DNA of 64,000 bases from Paraescarpia echinospica (taxonomy: Eukaryota > Annelida > Polychaeta > Sabellida > Siboglinidae), in assembly GCA_020002185.1 (NCBI GenBank), contig CM034544.1, positions 29,481,031 to 29,545,030 of the forward strand, given 5' to 3'. The translations under genes and the position numbers were made by a program. Below the pieces are notes generated by a model that worked only from the letters and a program-made list of their open reading frames with translations, searched no databases and was not told the DNA's origin. Of the stretch, positions 45,083 to 56,311 are shown in pieces. Positions within the stretch are counted from its first letter, which is position 1. Every line of letters begins with the position of its first letter.

Positions 45083-46812
45083 CGCAAAGCTTTGTGAACA
45101 GATATACTAACTACTAAGTCAATTCGAATGCTTCCTGATACTAGCCCCTGGTGCATTGTTCTTAAGAAAGATCAGTCAGAGATGATATAGCAACTATATA
45201 TTTTATTGTCATGGCTTTACATTAATGAAATGATTGACATCGTTATTCTTCAGTCTGGCCAATATGTTGTGTGATTTTCGTAACGTTTCCACGAACTGTA
45301 TTACTGGAACATGGTGTCGTTGCCGTGCTGTAAATACAAACATGGTAGACATTGATATGTGTGTAGCGTTTGCGTCGAGCGGTCGGCAGGGAAGCGTACG
45401 GGCACACGTTCACTCACTCGGTCGTACTAATGATAGGTCAGACGGCGGCGGCCTATATACAGCAACCGAATTCTAGGTGTCAGAACGATAAGTCAGACGG
45501 CGGCGGCTTATATACAGCAACCGAGTTACTCACCGAGTCTGCGAATAACTGATTGTACTGCGAGAGTCTGAGTACTTCTCGCAGGGCGCTCGGTGACAGT
45601 GCTTCACGAGAAACGTTCCTCCGGCAGTGTGCCCCAGTAGTCGCCTCGATTATCCACAAATCCCCCTTATTTATACTGCTAAAACCATAGCCTTGGGTGA
45701 GACGCTGACCCTTTAGTTACGTCATTCCCAAAGTCTACGGGTCTCTAGAAATCTTGTCAGGGTGCCAGTGAACTTATAGTAACCTTCTGAACAAAGGCCC
45801 TCTGTATAGGGCTCTCGCCTCCCTAAAACCAGATGGCCTCAAATGTAAACAAATCCCCCACCCCAGCTATAGTCATTTGCATATAAATTGGCTTTTCGGA
45901 GCCTGTACAACATCCAACAATTAAGAAGATTGATACCATGTGCGTTATTATTCTAAATTCTCTACACTACCCCCCCGCCATTTAAAATTTCGTCCCGAAA
46001 TCGTAATAGATAACATACATGCAACAATAGATAACACACATGCAACAATAGATAACACATGTGCAACATACAATATACAGCTTTCAATAGTAATGCTGAA
46101 ATAAAACAGTCGATAACCATCAATAGTTCAAAGTTCTGAAAAGGCAAATATGTAATGACGGTCGAGGTCTAGGTTGTAAAATGTTCCACGTTTTTATAAA
46201 ATGTTCACGTCTGTGTGGCGACGGCTTCCGTTTCCCTTGCAGTCGGGGGTGGCACCCACTTTTGCGTTAGTTGGTACCTTGTCCCGTCGGGGAGGATCGC
46301 TGTCTCAGTGTAGATGACGGCCGCGGTGCGAGTGCGGGTGACGGCCAGTTCGACGGGTCGCCGTCGAGCTCTCCGACGATACGTCCGTAGGTGTGCAGCG
46401 ATAGCGCCTGACGACGTCACCGACGGCGCCCCCAGAAAGTGGAGCCGGGGATCAGGCAGCTCGTCTCGGTAGCGCACCGAGGCATCGATCGAGGCGATCT
46501 TTATCCGTGCGAAGGCGGTGCGGCCCTTGCTCCGCGTCGCATCATCGACTACATCGTGGTTTCCCCCCTCTCCCGGGAATAGTTCCGGCAGCCCCGGCAC
46601 GACCCGAGGGGGGGTCAGTGGTGGCAGCCTCGGATCAGCGTCCGGTTCAGCCTCGCTGCTTTTGTCGCTGCTCTCGCTGGCGCTGTCACTGTCACTGATG
46701 CTGTCGCTGGTGTTGTCGCTGTCACCGGTCGACGGGAGACGGGGCCGGCAAACCAGCACCGTCTCGTTCGTGGTGAGGCCAGTGGTTACAACAGGTCCTC
46801 GCTGCTGGCGTC
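45083..46812 (-). repeat. Inserted 1,730-bp copy of Gypsy B 3' end plus outside flank, inside the RT
   Basis: It is the same sequence and orientation as 40644-42373. It contains a third full LTR (45362-45966), a truncated copy of the zinc-finger ORF (46205-46812, finger missing) and the 279-base flank including the presumed target duplication. The ends cut the RT between SAPATF and VLAGL. The LTR in it is identical to the 3' LTR and differs from the 5' LTR, so it was copied from the 3' end at this locus. It may be real or an assembly error. Confidence 0.93.
45362..45966 (-). repeat. Third LTR copy within the inserted segment
   Basis: 605 bases, identical by eye to 40923-41527 and flanked on the left by the same TATGTG as the 3' LTR. 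Confidence 0.93.
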
Positions 46813-47268
46813 GAACGTGGCAGGAGCCGAAACCAAACCCATACTCATAACTGTGAATTCATAGAGTCCCCCATTGCTAGTGCAGAAGGCTGTCTTCTTC
46901 GCGTCGTCTGGGTCCATAGCGACTTGCCAGTACCCGCAGAATAAATCTATCGTGGAAAAGAAATGGGCACCCTGGAGAGCCTCCAGCGAGTCATCGATTC
47001 GTTGCAGAGGATAGCTATATTTGACGGTGATACTATTCAGACGTCTGTAGTCGATACAGTACCGCACCGAATGGTCCTTCTTTCTGATTAATACGACCGG
47101 GGCGGCCCAGGGACTGACCGAATGTCGGATTATTCCTATGTCCAGCATGCGTTTAACCTCTGCCTCAGCTTCTGCCCGAAGTGACAAAGCAACCCGTCTT
47201 GGGGGCTGCTTTACAGGAGCGGCGTCTCCTGTGTTTATTTTATGCGTGGCGACATTGGTGCGTCCCAT
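46813..47268 (-). pseudogene. Gypsy B RT first half
   Basis: It encodes RRVALSLRAEAEAEVKRML, SPWAAPVVLIRKKD, RYCIDYRRLN, FSTIDLFCGYWQV and GLVSAPATF, the N-terminal RT blocks. It is cut at 46812 by the inserted segment. A frameshift near 47270 separates it from the protease frame. Confidence 0.9.
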
Positions 47269-48244
47269 GTCATCGTTAGACTGGCAAAGACAGTAGCACG
47301 TTTCGCTAATAGCTGTTCAATTACCACCCGCTGCTGTTGGGTCAGGCTATCAGGGGCAGCCTCCCACAATTCCCTCAGGTGATTAGGTAACCCAGACGGG
47401 GGATCCGGCTCCGCACGGTCGCCAGCCAGGCCTTCTGGCTGGACGGCAAGTCCCCTCACCCGCTGTGCCTCGGGCAATTTGATAATTGCCAGTATGGGTT
47501 CACACGTTGCCAGGACAGTGTTTCGATACAGTGTGGTTGGCCGGTCACTTAACTTCAGCACTCGAAGCGGAACCAGTGACTGTTGCGGGTTAATAACCGC
47601 TTTAGCCAACACCACTCGATTGCATCTTAGGAATTTTGGCCTAGGTTCTACCAGACCTTCTGAGAAATTTGGCATTTCCGCAATCGTTCCCTGCAGGATC
47701 ATTTCACTGAGAGGTGGAACAACCGTTGTTTCTTTCAGTGTAATTTGAGCGATCTTCCTATTGTCTGTGGTTTTGACACATTCGTGATATTGCCCGTTGA
47801 TACAAATAGTACCATCTCTCATATCAACCATACAACCATGGTTTCTGAAGAAATCCATCCCCAGAATGGCCGCTGCCTCTATGATAGCGACATACATTTT
47901 CAGCGTGATAATCTGCGAGTCTATGGACGCAGAGATATCCACCTCCCCTATCACGGACACTTCGCTGCCGTCTGCCATTCGCAGTCGGCCGTGACAGGCT
48001 CGTAAAGGGGGCGCTGATCTTCGGGAAGGGAGTCATAATACTGTTTCTTTAAAACAGTCATTGTAGATCCGGTATCTACTAAGCAATTTATGCTAATTCC
48101 ATACAATGAAAGCATCACATACAGGCTATCATAGTAATCAGAGGTCTTTCCTACATTGGTCTCCCCGGAAAGTCTATTAGCTGATGTCTGGACCTCGACA
48201 TCAGCTAATTTAAGTTTCCCGAGTTTCGAACGTCCTGCCTCCAC
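47235..48244 (-). pseudogene. Gypsy B protease region
   Basis: The first part (48244-47951) has the aspartic protease active site CLVDTGSTMTVL. After a frameshift near 47975 the second part (to 47235) continues with MADGSEVSVIGEV and the flap/psi block AAILGMDFF. The start overlaps the gag end by 40 bases in the -1 frame, as expected for ribosomal frameshifting in many Gypsy elements. The second shift looks like a mutation. Confidence 0.8.
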
Positions 48245-50229
48245 TCATACGGTCTCTGTTGCTTTCGGCTCGACACCTCCAGATACGTTTTTCTCTGGCT
48301 ACTCTGTTCCGAGGCCCGCCTTTTCACGGGACACCTTTCACTAAGTCGCCCATGAGCAGGGTTCCCGCATTCGTGGCAATTCTCTGTTCTATGCCACCCT
48401 GTCTTACGGACTCCAGGGACTCCACGCTCCGCTGGCGTATGAGAACGATCTATCCTTGTCTCTACCAGAGAAAGTCGTTCAGCCATATGTTGCAACATCG
48501 TTGCAACGTCATGGCTGCCGGAACTATTGCTATCACCCCCAACCATTTCACAATAATTCCCTTTAGTGTGGCGTGTGGAACGCAACGCGTATTTTGGGCC
48601 CACTCTTCGAGACCGACCCATTTGGAAAGCCTCATATTCGAGTGCCAGTTTTAACGCGTCGTCAACCCCCTTTGGTTTTCCCTGGAAAATCGTCCACTCC
48701 ATGTCCGCGTCACCCACAGCATCTGTGAACGCGTCACACGCCAACGCCTCTTTCACATCGGCGCTGGCATCAGGGTACGCCTTTCGTACCAAACGCTTTA
48801 TATCTTGAGCTAATTCGGCAAGTGGTTCACCTCTCCGGCGTTGCCGAGCCTTCATTTGAGCCCGAAACGCTTCTGACTGGTGTTCTGGCTCGAAATGGTT
48901 TAACAGGGCCCGTACTAATGTTTCGTAGTTGACCCTGTCCGGGGCCTCCAGGTCACTCAACACACCCTGAGCCTGCCCACGTAAGCTGGTGGCTAGCTCC
49001 AAAGCACGAGTAGCTTCGTCCCACCTGTTCAACTCCGAAACCATTTCGAATTGAACCAGGTAATCACGGCAGCTACTCTTGCCATCATACAACGCCGGGC
49101 TCTTGGGTTTTGGTGCGTTGACCTGACTAGTTGGCACGGAGACCTTAACGCTAGGTAGATGTGACACCACTTGACCTGCCGTGTTGTTAGTTGCATAATC
49201 CTGTCTACTACCCCAACGGTCGTTAACGGGCCAGCCGTCTGGCTGGAGCTCCCTGCGCTGGCCACAATGAGCCTCCCTCCGGCCCGTGTCATACACAGGA
49301 CGGTAGGCGGTAACCATCGGCTGGTCCTTTCCTGGACCGCGCGTCTCGTGACCCGATAACAAACCGTCCACACCCCTTGGGGTTTGATAACGCCGAGAAT
49401 AACTCGACGCCGGTATCTGAGGTTGTGGAACAATTCGGTTGGGTCCAGCTTCCCAGCCATATTTCCCTACCTGTCCTACATCAAATGGAGTTTCACGATA
49501 GACTCCTGTAAAGTTTACAGGTTCGTGACTTGGCCTGCAAACATGTTTTGGCAGTGTTCCGGCTAAACCACCCATGGGGATCTTTTCCGGGGATGCAGTA
49601 ATCAAGGGTGACGGGACATATTTCATGTCGGCGCCCCGTTGATCACACATCAGATTATCGGACGTATCACACGCCTGCTATTCCAATGCTACCGAGGTCT
49701 GCCCCACGGTAGCAACACTATAACATGGCCTCGGATCATTGTCCTTGCGATCAGGTGAGAGCCGAACAGTTTCTCTGCTGTCCTCAAACCGAGATTGCGC
49801 TCGGTTTCGAGTGCTCACACTAGCGCAAGTTTCGGGAAATAGTTCTAGCACTGAGCTTTCGAGCTCAGATCTACTAATTGCCGTTAACAATAGACCTTCT
49901 TCCCATGTCAACTGATCATTTTCTACTTTCCACTGATCCATCTCCAATCTCAACTGATCCCTCTCCAATCTCAACTGCTCCTCCTGCCATTTTATCTTTG
50001 ACAATCTCTCATCCAGACTAGCCTTTCTATCCCTCAGAGTCACTAATGCATGCTGCTTCTCTGCAACATTAGCCTCCTGTATAGACCTGTCTACTTCTGA
50101 CCTGGTAGACGACTGCACCTGCTCCCTAGGGAGGAATCGTAACAGAACCTCGCTGTGTTGATCCTGAGTCCGCTCAGTGTCCCGAAGATAAGCATCAGTC
50201 ACTGAGGAATCATCACCCTGTGTTGACAT
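48205..50229 (-). pseudogene. Gypsy B gag, one frame with an internal TAG
   Basis: The first part (50229-49678, 183 residues) is highly charged and helical (QLRLERDQLRLEMDQWK), likely a coiled coil. A TAG at 49678-49680 interrupts it, but the frame is open again immediately and continues to 48205. The second part has capsid-like sequence (YLVQFEMVSELNRW, ALLNHFEPEHQSEAF) and a zinc knuckle variant CX2CX4HX6C (CHECGNPAHGRLSERC), two residues longer than usual. The TAG followed by CAG could be a readthrough stop or a mutation. Confidence 0.8.
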
Positions 50230-50413
50230 TTCGCCAATATTTCGCTGCCACCAGAGAATTAACTTCTCACTAATCTATCCTACTTTATTCTATCTGAAGC
50301 GAGTAAACGTAGCCCGTGTGTATTCTTTTTAAATAGGATGTACAAAATAGAATATCCGAAACCGTTACTACGAAACGTAGAGGAATACGGTCGGGTATAC
50401 CTAAATTGAAATC

Positions 50414-50431
50414 CCACCCCGGCTACCACCA
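50414..50431 (-). promoter_or_regulatory. Primer-binding site of Gypsy B
   Basis: TGGTGGTAGCCGGGGTGG on the minus strand starts two bases after the 5' LTR. The cognate tRNA was not identified. It differs from Gypsy A's site. Confidence 0.65.
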
Positions 50432-50433
50432 AT

Positions 50434-51038
50434 TGTAGCGTTTGCGTCGAGCGGTCGGCAGGGAAGCGTACGGGCACACGTTCACTCACTCGGTCGTACT
50501 AATGATAGGTCAGACGGCGGCGGCCTATATACAGCAACCGAATTCTAGGTGTCAGAACGATAAGTCAGACGGCGGCGGCTTATATACAGCAACCGAGTTA
50601 CTCACCGAGTCTGCGAATAACTGATTGTACTGCGAGAGTCTGAGTACTTCTCGCAGGGCGCTCGGTGACAGTGCTTCACGAGAAACGTTCCTCCGGCAGT
50701 GTGCCCCAGTAGTCGCCTCGATTATCCACAAATCCCCCTTTTTTATACTGCTAAAACCGTAGCCTTGGGTGAGACGCTGACCCTTTAGTTATGTCATTCC
50801 CAAAGTCTACGGGTCTCTAGAAATCTTGTCATGGTGCCAGTGAACTTATAGTAACCTTCTGTACAAAGGCCCTCTGTATAGGGCTCTCGCGTCCCTAAAA
50901 CCAGATGGCCTCAAATGTAAACAAATCCCCCACCCCAGCTATAGTCATTTGCATATAAATTGGCTTTTCGGAGCCTGTACAACATCCAACAATTAAGAAG
51001 ATTGATACCATGTGCGTTATCATTTTAAATTCTGTACA
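50434..51038 (-). repeat. 5' LTR of Gypsy B (605 bp)
   Basis: Same length as the other two LTRs. It differs from them at about nine positions (for example 50743, 50760, 50793, 50832, 50864, 50891 and three near 51021-51034). Confidence 0.93.
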
Positions 51039-51043
51039 TATGT

Positions 51044-51730
51044 TTAATGTCAAAATAAATCGTCAATACTATGTAATATATCTTGATAGCATCTTATACT
51101 TTTAATTCCAGTGCAAGCAAATTCTATTATAATAACACTTTTATATATATTCTACAAAATAGTTTGTTTATTCTGATGAAATACAGTAATATTCTGAATG
51201 TTAGGAAATAGTCTGTGCGTTTTTTTGTGAGTTATTGGTTAACTGTCATTGTCTTAAATGATCACATATACAAACATATACAAACATATACAAACATATA
51301 CAAACATATACAAACATATACAAACATATACAAACATATACAACAAACTCAACTACCTTTAGTGTTATTTGATGTAGAGCATTTATATAAACTATAGTAA
51401 TAAAATTAGGTAAATTGTTTTTCGAAATAAGAAATTATAACGGTTTTGTTTTCTGTTTTACTGTCCTTATAATAAAAAATTCATACCTTTGCAAGGTAGC
51501 GCCAGTTATTTATCTCGAAATCGAAATTGATAAAATTTCAGCAGAATCAAAGCTCTACAACTACGAGGGTCTATTATCTTTAACACCAACAACGATTATT
51601 ATTACTGCAGCAAAGTAATCTGATTCCAAACCATATAAATATGACTAAATGCATTTACAATACATTTGAAAAAGGTTACTCTATTTTTTAACAACAGAGT
51701 ATAAAAGTTTTCCGAAAACATATTTTCTGT
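51044..51730. other. AT-rich stretch with a 10-bp repeat
   Basis: CATATACAAA repeats about eight times at 51263-51343. Nothing else was recognised. Confidence 0.7.
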
Positions 51731-51760
51731 CGTACTTACTGTTGGCCAAATGTCTACTTT

Positions 51761-52509
51761 TTAGTGGCACGGAACCCATTTGCACGAGTAAGACCACCAT
51801 ACACACGCCTTCTGATAGTCATCCCACACTTTGTCCGGACCGCACGAACCGTAACTGCGTATACCGTTAATGCATACGACGTACTTCTTGCAGCAGTTGA
51901 AGCAGGGTTGGTACTTGCCGTTCGGAAGTCCGTGACAACTGGCGATAGCACGGTGTCCAGTCGGGCATTCACATATTTTGGGGCACAGGTTCATGACCGC
52001 CATTAGCAATTGTTTGACTTCGTGCTATATATTTTAGCGATGAAAAAGCAGTGAGTGATTACGCTTGCGTCCCTCGTGCAAGATCATAACTACGCCACAG
52101 GTTCTAGCGATAATTAATTGTACTAACCGATGCACCTTCCATTCATAGTTAGTTGGTATCACAGCCAGTCAACACATCGTATCATGGATGCTTAATCAGC
52201 CCTGAATTTCGTAATGTCCAGCATCTCGATCGGACAGTGCAGTTTAAATCGACTTCATTTGAAGGTATTCTCTCTCACGATTGGAACAAGCTATGTACTG
52301 ATGGCATTATGACTAACAGCAAGACTACATTTAGAAACAAATTTAACTTTCGTCAACTAAATCTTGAAAATCAAAGATTCGTCTCTTCACATTTGACCTT
52401 TACTTGTATACGTTGCTGGTTGTGTTCACGACACAGAAGAGTGTGACTTACTCATCGTACTAGCCACGCAGGCGACTAGAAAAAAAATGGCGACAAGCAG
52501 CTTGTTCAT
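51761..52509 (-). CDS. Secreted chitin-binding peptide (CBM14 / peritrophin-A domain), two exons
   Basis: Exon 1 (52452-52509) encodes MNKLLVAIFFLVACVAS, a clear signal peptide, and ends in phase 1 at a GTAAGT donor. Exon 2 (51761 to about 52017) fits phase 1 if AAG at 52018-52020 is the acceptor, though its pyrimidine tract is poor. The mature part has 12 Cys. From Cys 4 the spacing is C-x14-C-x5-C-x9-C-x12-C-x6-C, which matches the peritrophin-A/CBM14 pattern, with the aromatic YVVC and VWDDYQKAC blocks. Three extra Cys lie before the domain (CPKICEC). The length is about 103 residues with one domain, so it should bind chitin outside the cell: matrix, mucus or immune recognition. The exon 2 start is the uncertain part. 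Confidence 0.75.
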
Positions 52510-52539
52510 CTTGATAGATCTGGGAAAATAAAGAAAAAC

Positions 52540-52835
52540 ACGCACGCGCAAGTACACGCACGTACTCACGTACATATGTACACGAACGTACGTACACGCA
52601 CGCTCACGCACGCGCACGCACACACGCACGCACACACGCACACGCACGTACACGCACGTACGCGCACGTACGCACACGCACACGCACGCGCATACACACA
52701 ACACACGCACACACACGCACACGCACACGCACACGCACACGCACACGCACACGCACACGCACACGCACACGCACACGCACACGCACACGCACACGCACAC
52801 GCACACGCACACGCACACGCACACGCACACATTTG
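52540..52835. repeat. ACGCAC hexanucleotide and AC-rich array upstream of the CBM14 gene
   Basis: Imperfect CACGTACGCA units lead into about 115 bases of perfect (CACACG)n at 52710-52828. It begins about 30 bases upstream of the start codon of the minus-strand chitin-binding gene, so it lies in its leader or promoter. Confidence 0.93.
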
Positions 52836-52859
52836 TTTCAACCCACAAGGCTGAAAGAG

Positions 52860-54120
52860 CATAAGTAGTATTACGCATGTCTCTGTAATGTTCCTGTAAA
52901 TTTCTTATTCGAGCTTACTATCATTTCCACAGAATCTGGCCAAATTTGCAGAACAACCACATTTACTAGTTAATTACACAATAGTTAAGTGCAACGTTCG
53001 AAATGCGGTAACAGGTCCTTTAGGCAAGTCCTGTCTGACGAGAAACCTTCGAAGGAACTGAATACAATGCAGACTGTTTGCTGTTGTTTTTTGGGCTTTG
53101 ACTTCGGTTCAGCCCATATTATTTATTGGTGGCATTTTGTCATAGTTGATATAAAATTTCGGTCCGGTCGCCTTCAGTTTTTATTACATAAATTTAGTGA
53201 CTTGCGGGAACAAAGCATTTCGTTCATGTTTTCAGACTCTGCGCAATATTTAAACATAATAATAGTTGTTTATTTGAAACAAATGTCTGACTACCTTTCG
53301 TGAAAATCGAATTTACGTATATATGACGTCTGCTATTATCATTAAAGACTACATTTTGCTCGTCATACACCTGGCGCATTTAGTCGGCTGTTTTTTTTCT
53401 AAAACACATAAGAACGACCATTACTCAAAATCACTAAAGTGAAAAAACGTAGTTTACGTCGTTGGTGTGTGGCATGACATAATTTATCCGTACACTTCAC
53501 TGTCGTATGCGTTCGTCTGATTAACAATACGATTTGTATTGATCTCATAAATAAATAAATGTTGGAAAGTTGTTTCTAAAACGAACCTATTCATTGAAAT
53601 AACAGCTCTTAAATAAATGGAAGGGCATATCCAAAACAGTGGGTGGAATAGGGCAAGTACAAACCGGCGTTGCCACTATCACAGAACGGCATGTTTTTTT
53701 CATAAAAGCAGCTTCCCTTGTAGCATACTCTCGATGTCCTCACTAGACCACAGCTGGTTGACTCCGTATTCCTGTGCATAACTTATGTCCCACGACACCA
53801 ATATTAGCCTGGAATAGAATGCGAAAACTGATGCAGCCTACCTGGAATACTGATCTACCGCCAAAGCTGAAATAAAGTTCGTGCTCTTGTTTCTATTTCG
53901 ATGTATTGAACAGCAGATATTCTGCTCAAGATAGCTGCATGGTTTTCCATTCGATCACAGCCATCTACGCTCAGTGGATTCTTGCCCACCTACGCCACAC
54001 CGGAAGTGACGCACCCCAACATTCTTGCCAAGTTTCTCTAAGGAAATGCTCAAGTTTTAACAAGGTTTCCAAAAGAATAAATCACATACGGCAAAACGAC
54101 AAGCAAGATGTCACACGCTG
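52860..54120. other. Stretch without a supported gene
   Basis: Only short open frames without recognisable motifs. Confidence 0.5.
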
Positions 54121-54139
54121 TTGAAGAAATGAACAAATG

Positions 54140-54620
54140 TTTCTTCTTCAAATGTTGCGTCATAGTATTTTGATTAATTGCCAAAGTTGTTATAGGTCTT
54201 CTTACTAAACAAGGGCAATACATCGCAGTGAATAACACATGTCCACATTGCATGCGGCTACTCATTAACACAGCTCAACATACTGCACACCAAGTTACTG
54301 ACGTATGTTTCAGTGACAATCCAGTGTGCGATAACGTCAGGGTGAGACATTCAAAATAATTCATAGTTAAAATATAACGGTTGTTTTTTAATCTATGTAG
54401 CAAACACTCTCCATTTGGTCTACAAGCAGCAGTGTATGGCAGAAGTTAAATATTTTAAGTATATTGGGTTCATCTTAGGCAAAGATGGCTCCAATAATGT
54501 AAATTAAAACGACGAGTGTCATGGCCAAGTTTGCTACATTTTGTGGTTATCGCAATACGGAAAAAAATGCACATGGTAGAAGATCATGACTTTGTTGTTG
54601 ACACTTTAGAAGAACACTAG
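54140..54620 (+). mobile_element. Dispersed repeat plus LINE RT remnant
   Basis: 54150-54360 is the inverted partner of 39139-39345 (NTCPHCMRLLINTAQHTAH). It is followed at about 54439-54510 by AEVKYFKYIGFILGKDGSN, which resembles the KYLG block of a LINE RT. In the 39 kb copy LINE sequence also flanks the repeat. Confidence 0.45.
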
Positions 54621-54809
54621 AAGACTGGACCCTGAATTGTGCCATTGTGTACACATGATATGGTCATTCCTATGAACCTTGTCACAGGCAGTGATGGGAA
54701 CATAATACCAATGAAAACGTACATCCTTCCAAGGAGGCTCAAAAAGGAGAGCTACAAAAATGAAGCTTAACGCCTACAATACGGAAGAAGCACATGTAAC
54801 AGGACAACA

Positions 54810-55668
54810 ATGTTGAATGTGAAACACAAAGGACACTCAAAGCGAGCATTGTTTATCATCTGTCCAGGTCAGGTTCAGCCTATATTGAGAATACAGATGT
54901 GTGATGACATGGGTCTTGTGAAGGGAGTACTAACTATTGAGCAATCTGATAACAAAAAAGCTCCTGATATCGTGGACGAATACGAAGACTTGTTCAGAGG
55001 ACGAGGTTTGTACCAAGATAATTTAGCATCAAGGTCAAACTAGATGGGGAAACTGTAACAGAACCGTGCAGGAAAGTACCGTTTGGGAAATTCAAAGAGT
55101 TTGAAGAAGAATTTAATAAAATGGAAGAAAATGATATGATTACAAAGGTCGAAGAACTTACTGATTGGGTAAATTCCCTACATTTGGTGTACTAGCAAGA
55201 TGGGTCACTTCGAGTTTGCTTAGACCCGATACACTTGAATAAGGCAATTCGAAGAGAACACTTGAAACTTCCGACACGAGAAGAGATCAAGACAAAAATG
55301 TCACGAAGGAAGTACTTCTCAAAGATAGACTGCAAGAGAGGGTTTTGGCAGTTAAAATAGACGAAGACAGCTTGAAACTCGGCACATTCTACACACCATT
55401 TGACAGGTATCTCTACCTAGGACGTCGGTTTGGAGTATCGTGCACTCCAGACATATATCATAGAACCATCAGTTGTTTGAAACAATTCCACACGTAGACA
55501 CGTCGATGGATGACTTCATCATATGGTGTTCGACTCTATAACAGCATAATGCCACTGTAGAGTCCTCGACAAGTGTCGAGAGACAGCATTATTCCTCAAG
55601 AAAGACAAATGTAAAACGGGCGTAACAAAGTGAAATTTATGAGAGAAATTGTCAGCAAAGAAGGCATG
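54810..55668 (+). mobile_element. Old Gypsy pol remnant with many frameshifts
   Basis: The plus strand shows, in changing frames, DEYEDLFRGRG, RVCLDPIHLNKAI, REHLKLPTREEI, FSKIDCKRGFWQ, FYTPFDRYLYLGRRFG, MDDFIIWC at the RT catalytic box, and MREIVSKEGMK. This is the order of a Gypsy RT. It ends abruptly at about 55668 where a LINE begins, so the remainder of pol would lie beyond the LINE and the gap. Confidence 0.75.
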
Positions 55669-56311
55669 AAGCAATCTATCCAGGCTTATGAAATAAAATT
55701 AGACAGAGAAGCAGATTGCGAAGAAGCTGTTTGGTGTAACATAGTTACAGGAAAGTCAACGTTAACGGTTGGATTAGTTTATCGAAGTCCAAACATAAGC
55801 ATAGAAGAGAATGAAAAAATACAAAACGCTATAAGGGAAGTGAGCAAACGGGACTGTGTTATTATGGGGGATTTCAACCATGGGCATATAAAATGGAAAT
55901 CTCTACAGAGTATGGGTAGTGAGGACCACAAATTTTTAGTTTTAGTACAAGATAGTTTCCTTTCTCAACATGTGCTAGAACCAACCAGGGGGGAGAATGT
56001 GTTAGACATAGTTTTGTCCTCACAGAATGAATTAGTTGACAATGTCATGGTATGTGAGCCACTGGGAAATAGTGATCACAACCAGATACATTTTACAATC
56101 AAAGTAAAATCAGAAAGGAATAGTAAAAAGCAGTATAGGAGAAATTTCTACAAAGGAAAATATAAGGACATAAGGAAATATTTAGCAAAGATAGACTGGA
56201 ATAACACACTAAAGAATAAGACAGCAACAGAATGCTGGAATATCTTAGAGTGAAATTGAATGCATCATCGTCAAATTTGTTCCCTTAAAAAAACACGGGA
56301 AACGGTCCAAA
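55669..56311 (+). mobile_element. 5'-truncated CR1/L2-like LINE inserted in the Gypsy remnant, cut by the gap
   Basis: It starts within the endonuclease at SIQAYEIKL and reads openly through GLVYRSPNI, VIMGDFNHGHIKW, GENVLDIVLSSQNE and SDHNQIHFTIK to about 56253. One small shift lies before the gap (56253-56262). It is very similar to the copy at 11435-12752, so it is a young insertion. It is in the orientation of the Gypsy remnant. Confidence 0.88.

Larger units (their letters stand above)
40923..51038 (-). mobile_element. Gypsy (Metaviridae-type) LTR retrotransposon B, decayed and self-interrupted
   Basis: It reads right to left. The order is 5' LTR (51038-50434), primer site, gag (50229-48205), protease (48244-47235), RT first half (47268-46813), an inserted 1.73-kb copy of its own end (46812-45083), RT second half and RNase H (45082-44158), integrase (44023-42683), a C2H2 zinc-finger ORF (42512-41766), purine tract, 3' LTR (41527-40923). 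The outer LTRs differ at about nine of 605 positions, so the insertion is older than Gypsy A. Several frameshifts and a stop disable it. Confidence 0.92.

Noticed and set aside
55630..56253. A 207-codon single gene
   Set aside because: It is a chance fusion of a Gypsy pol remnant and a LINE endonuclease.
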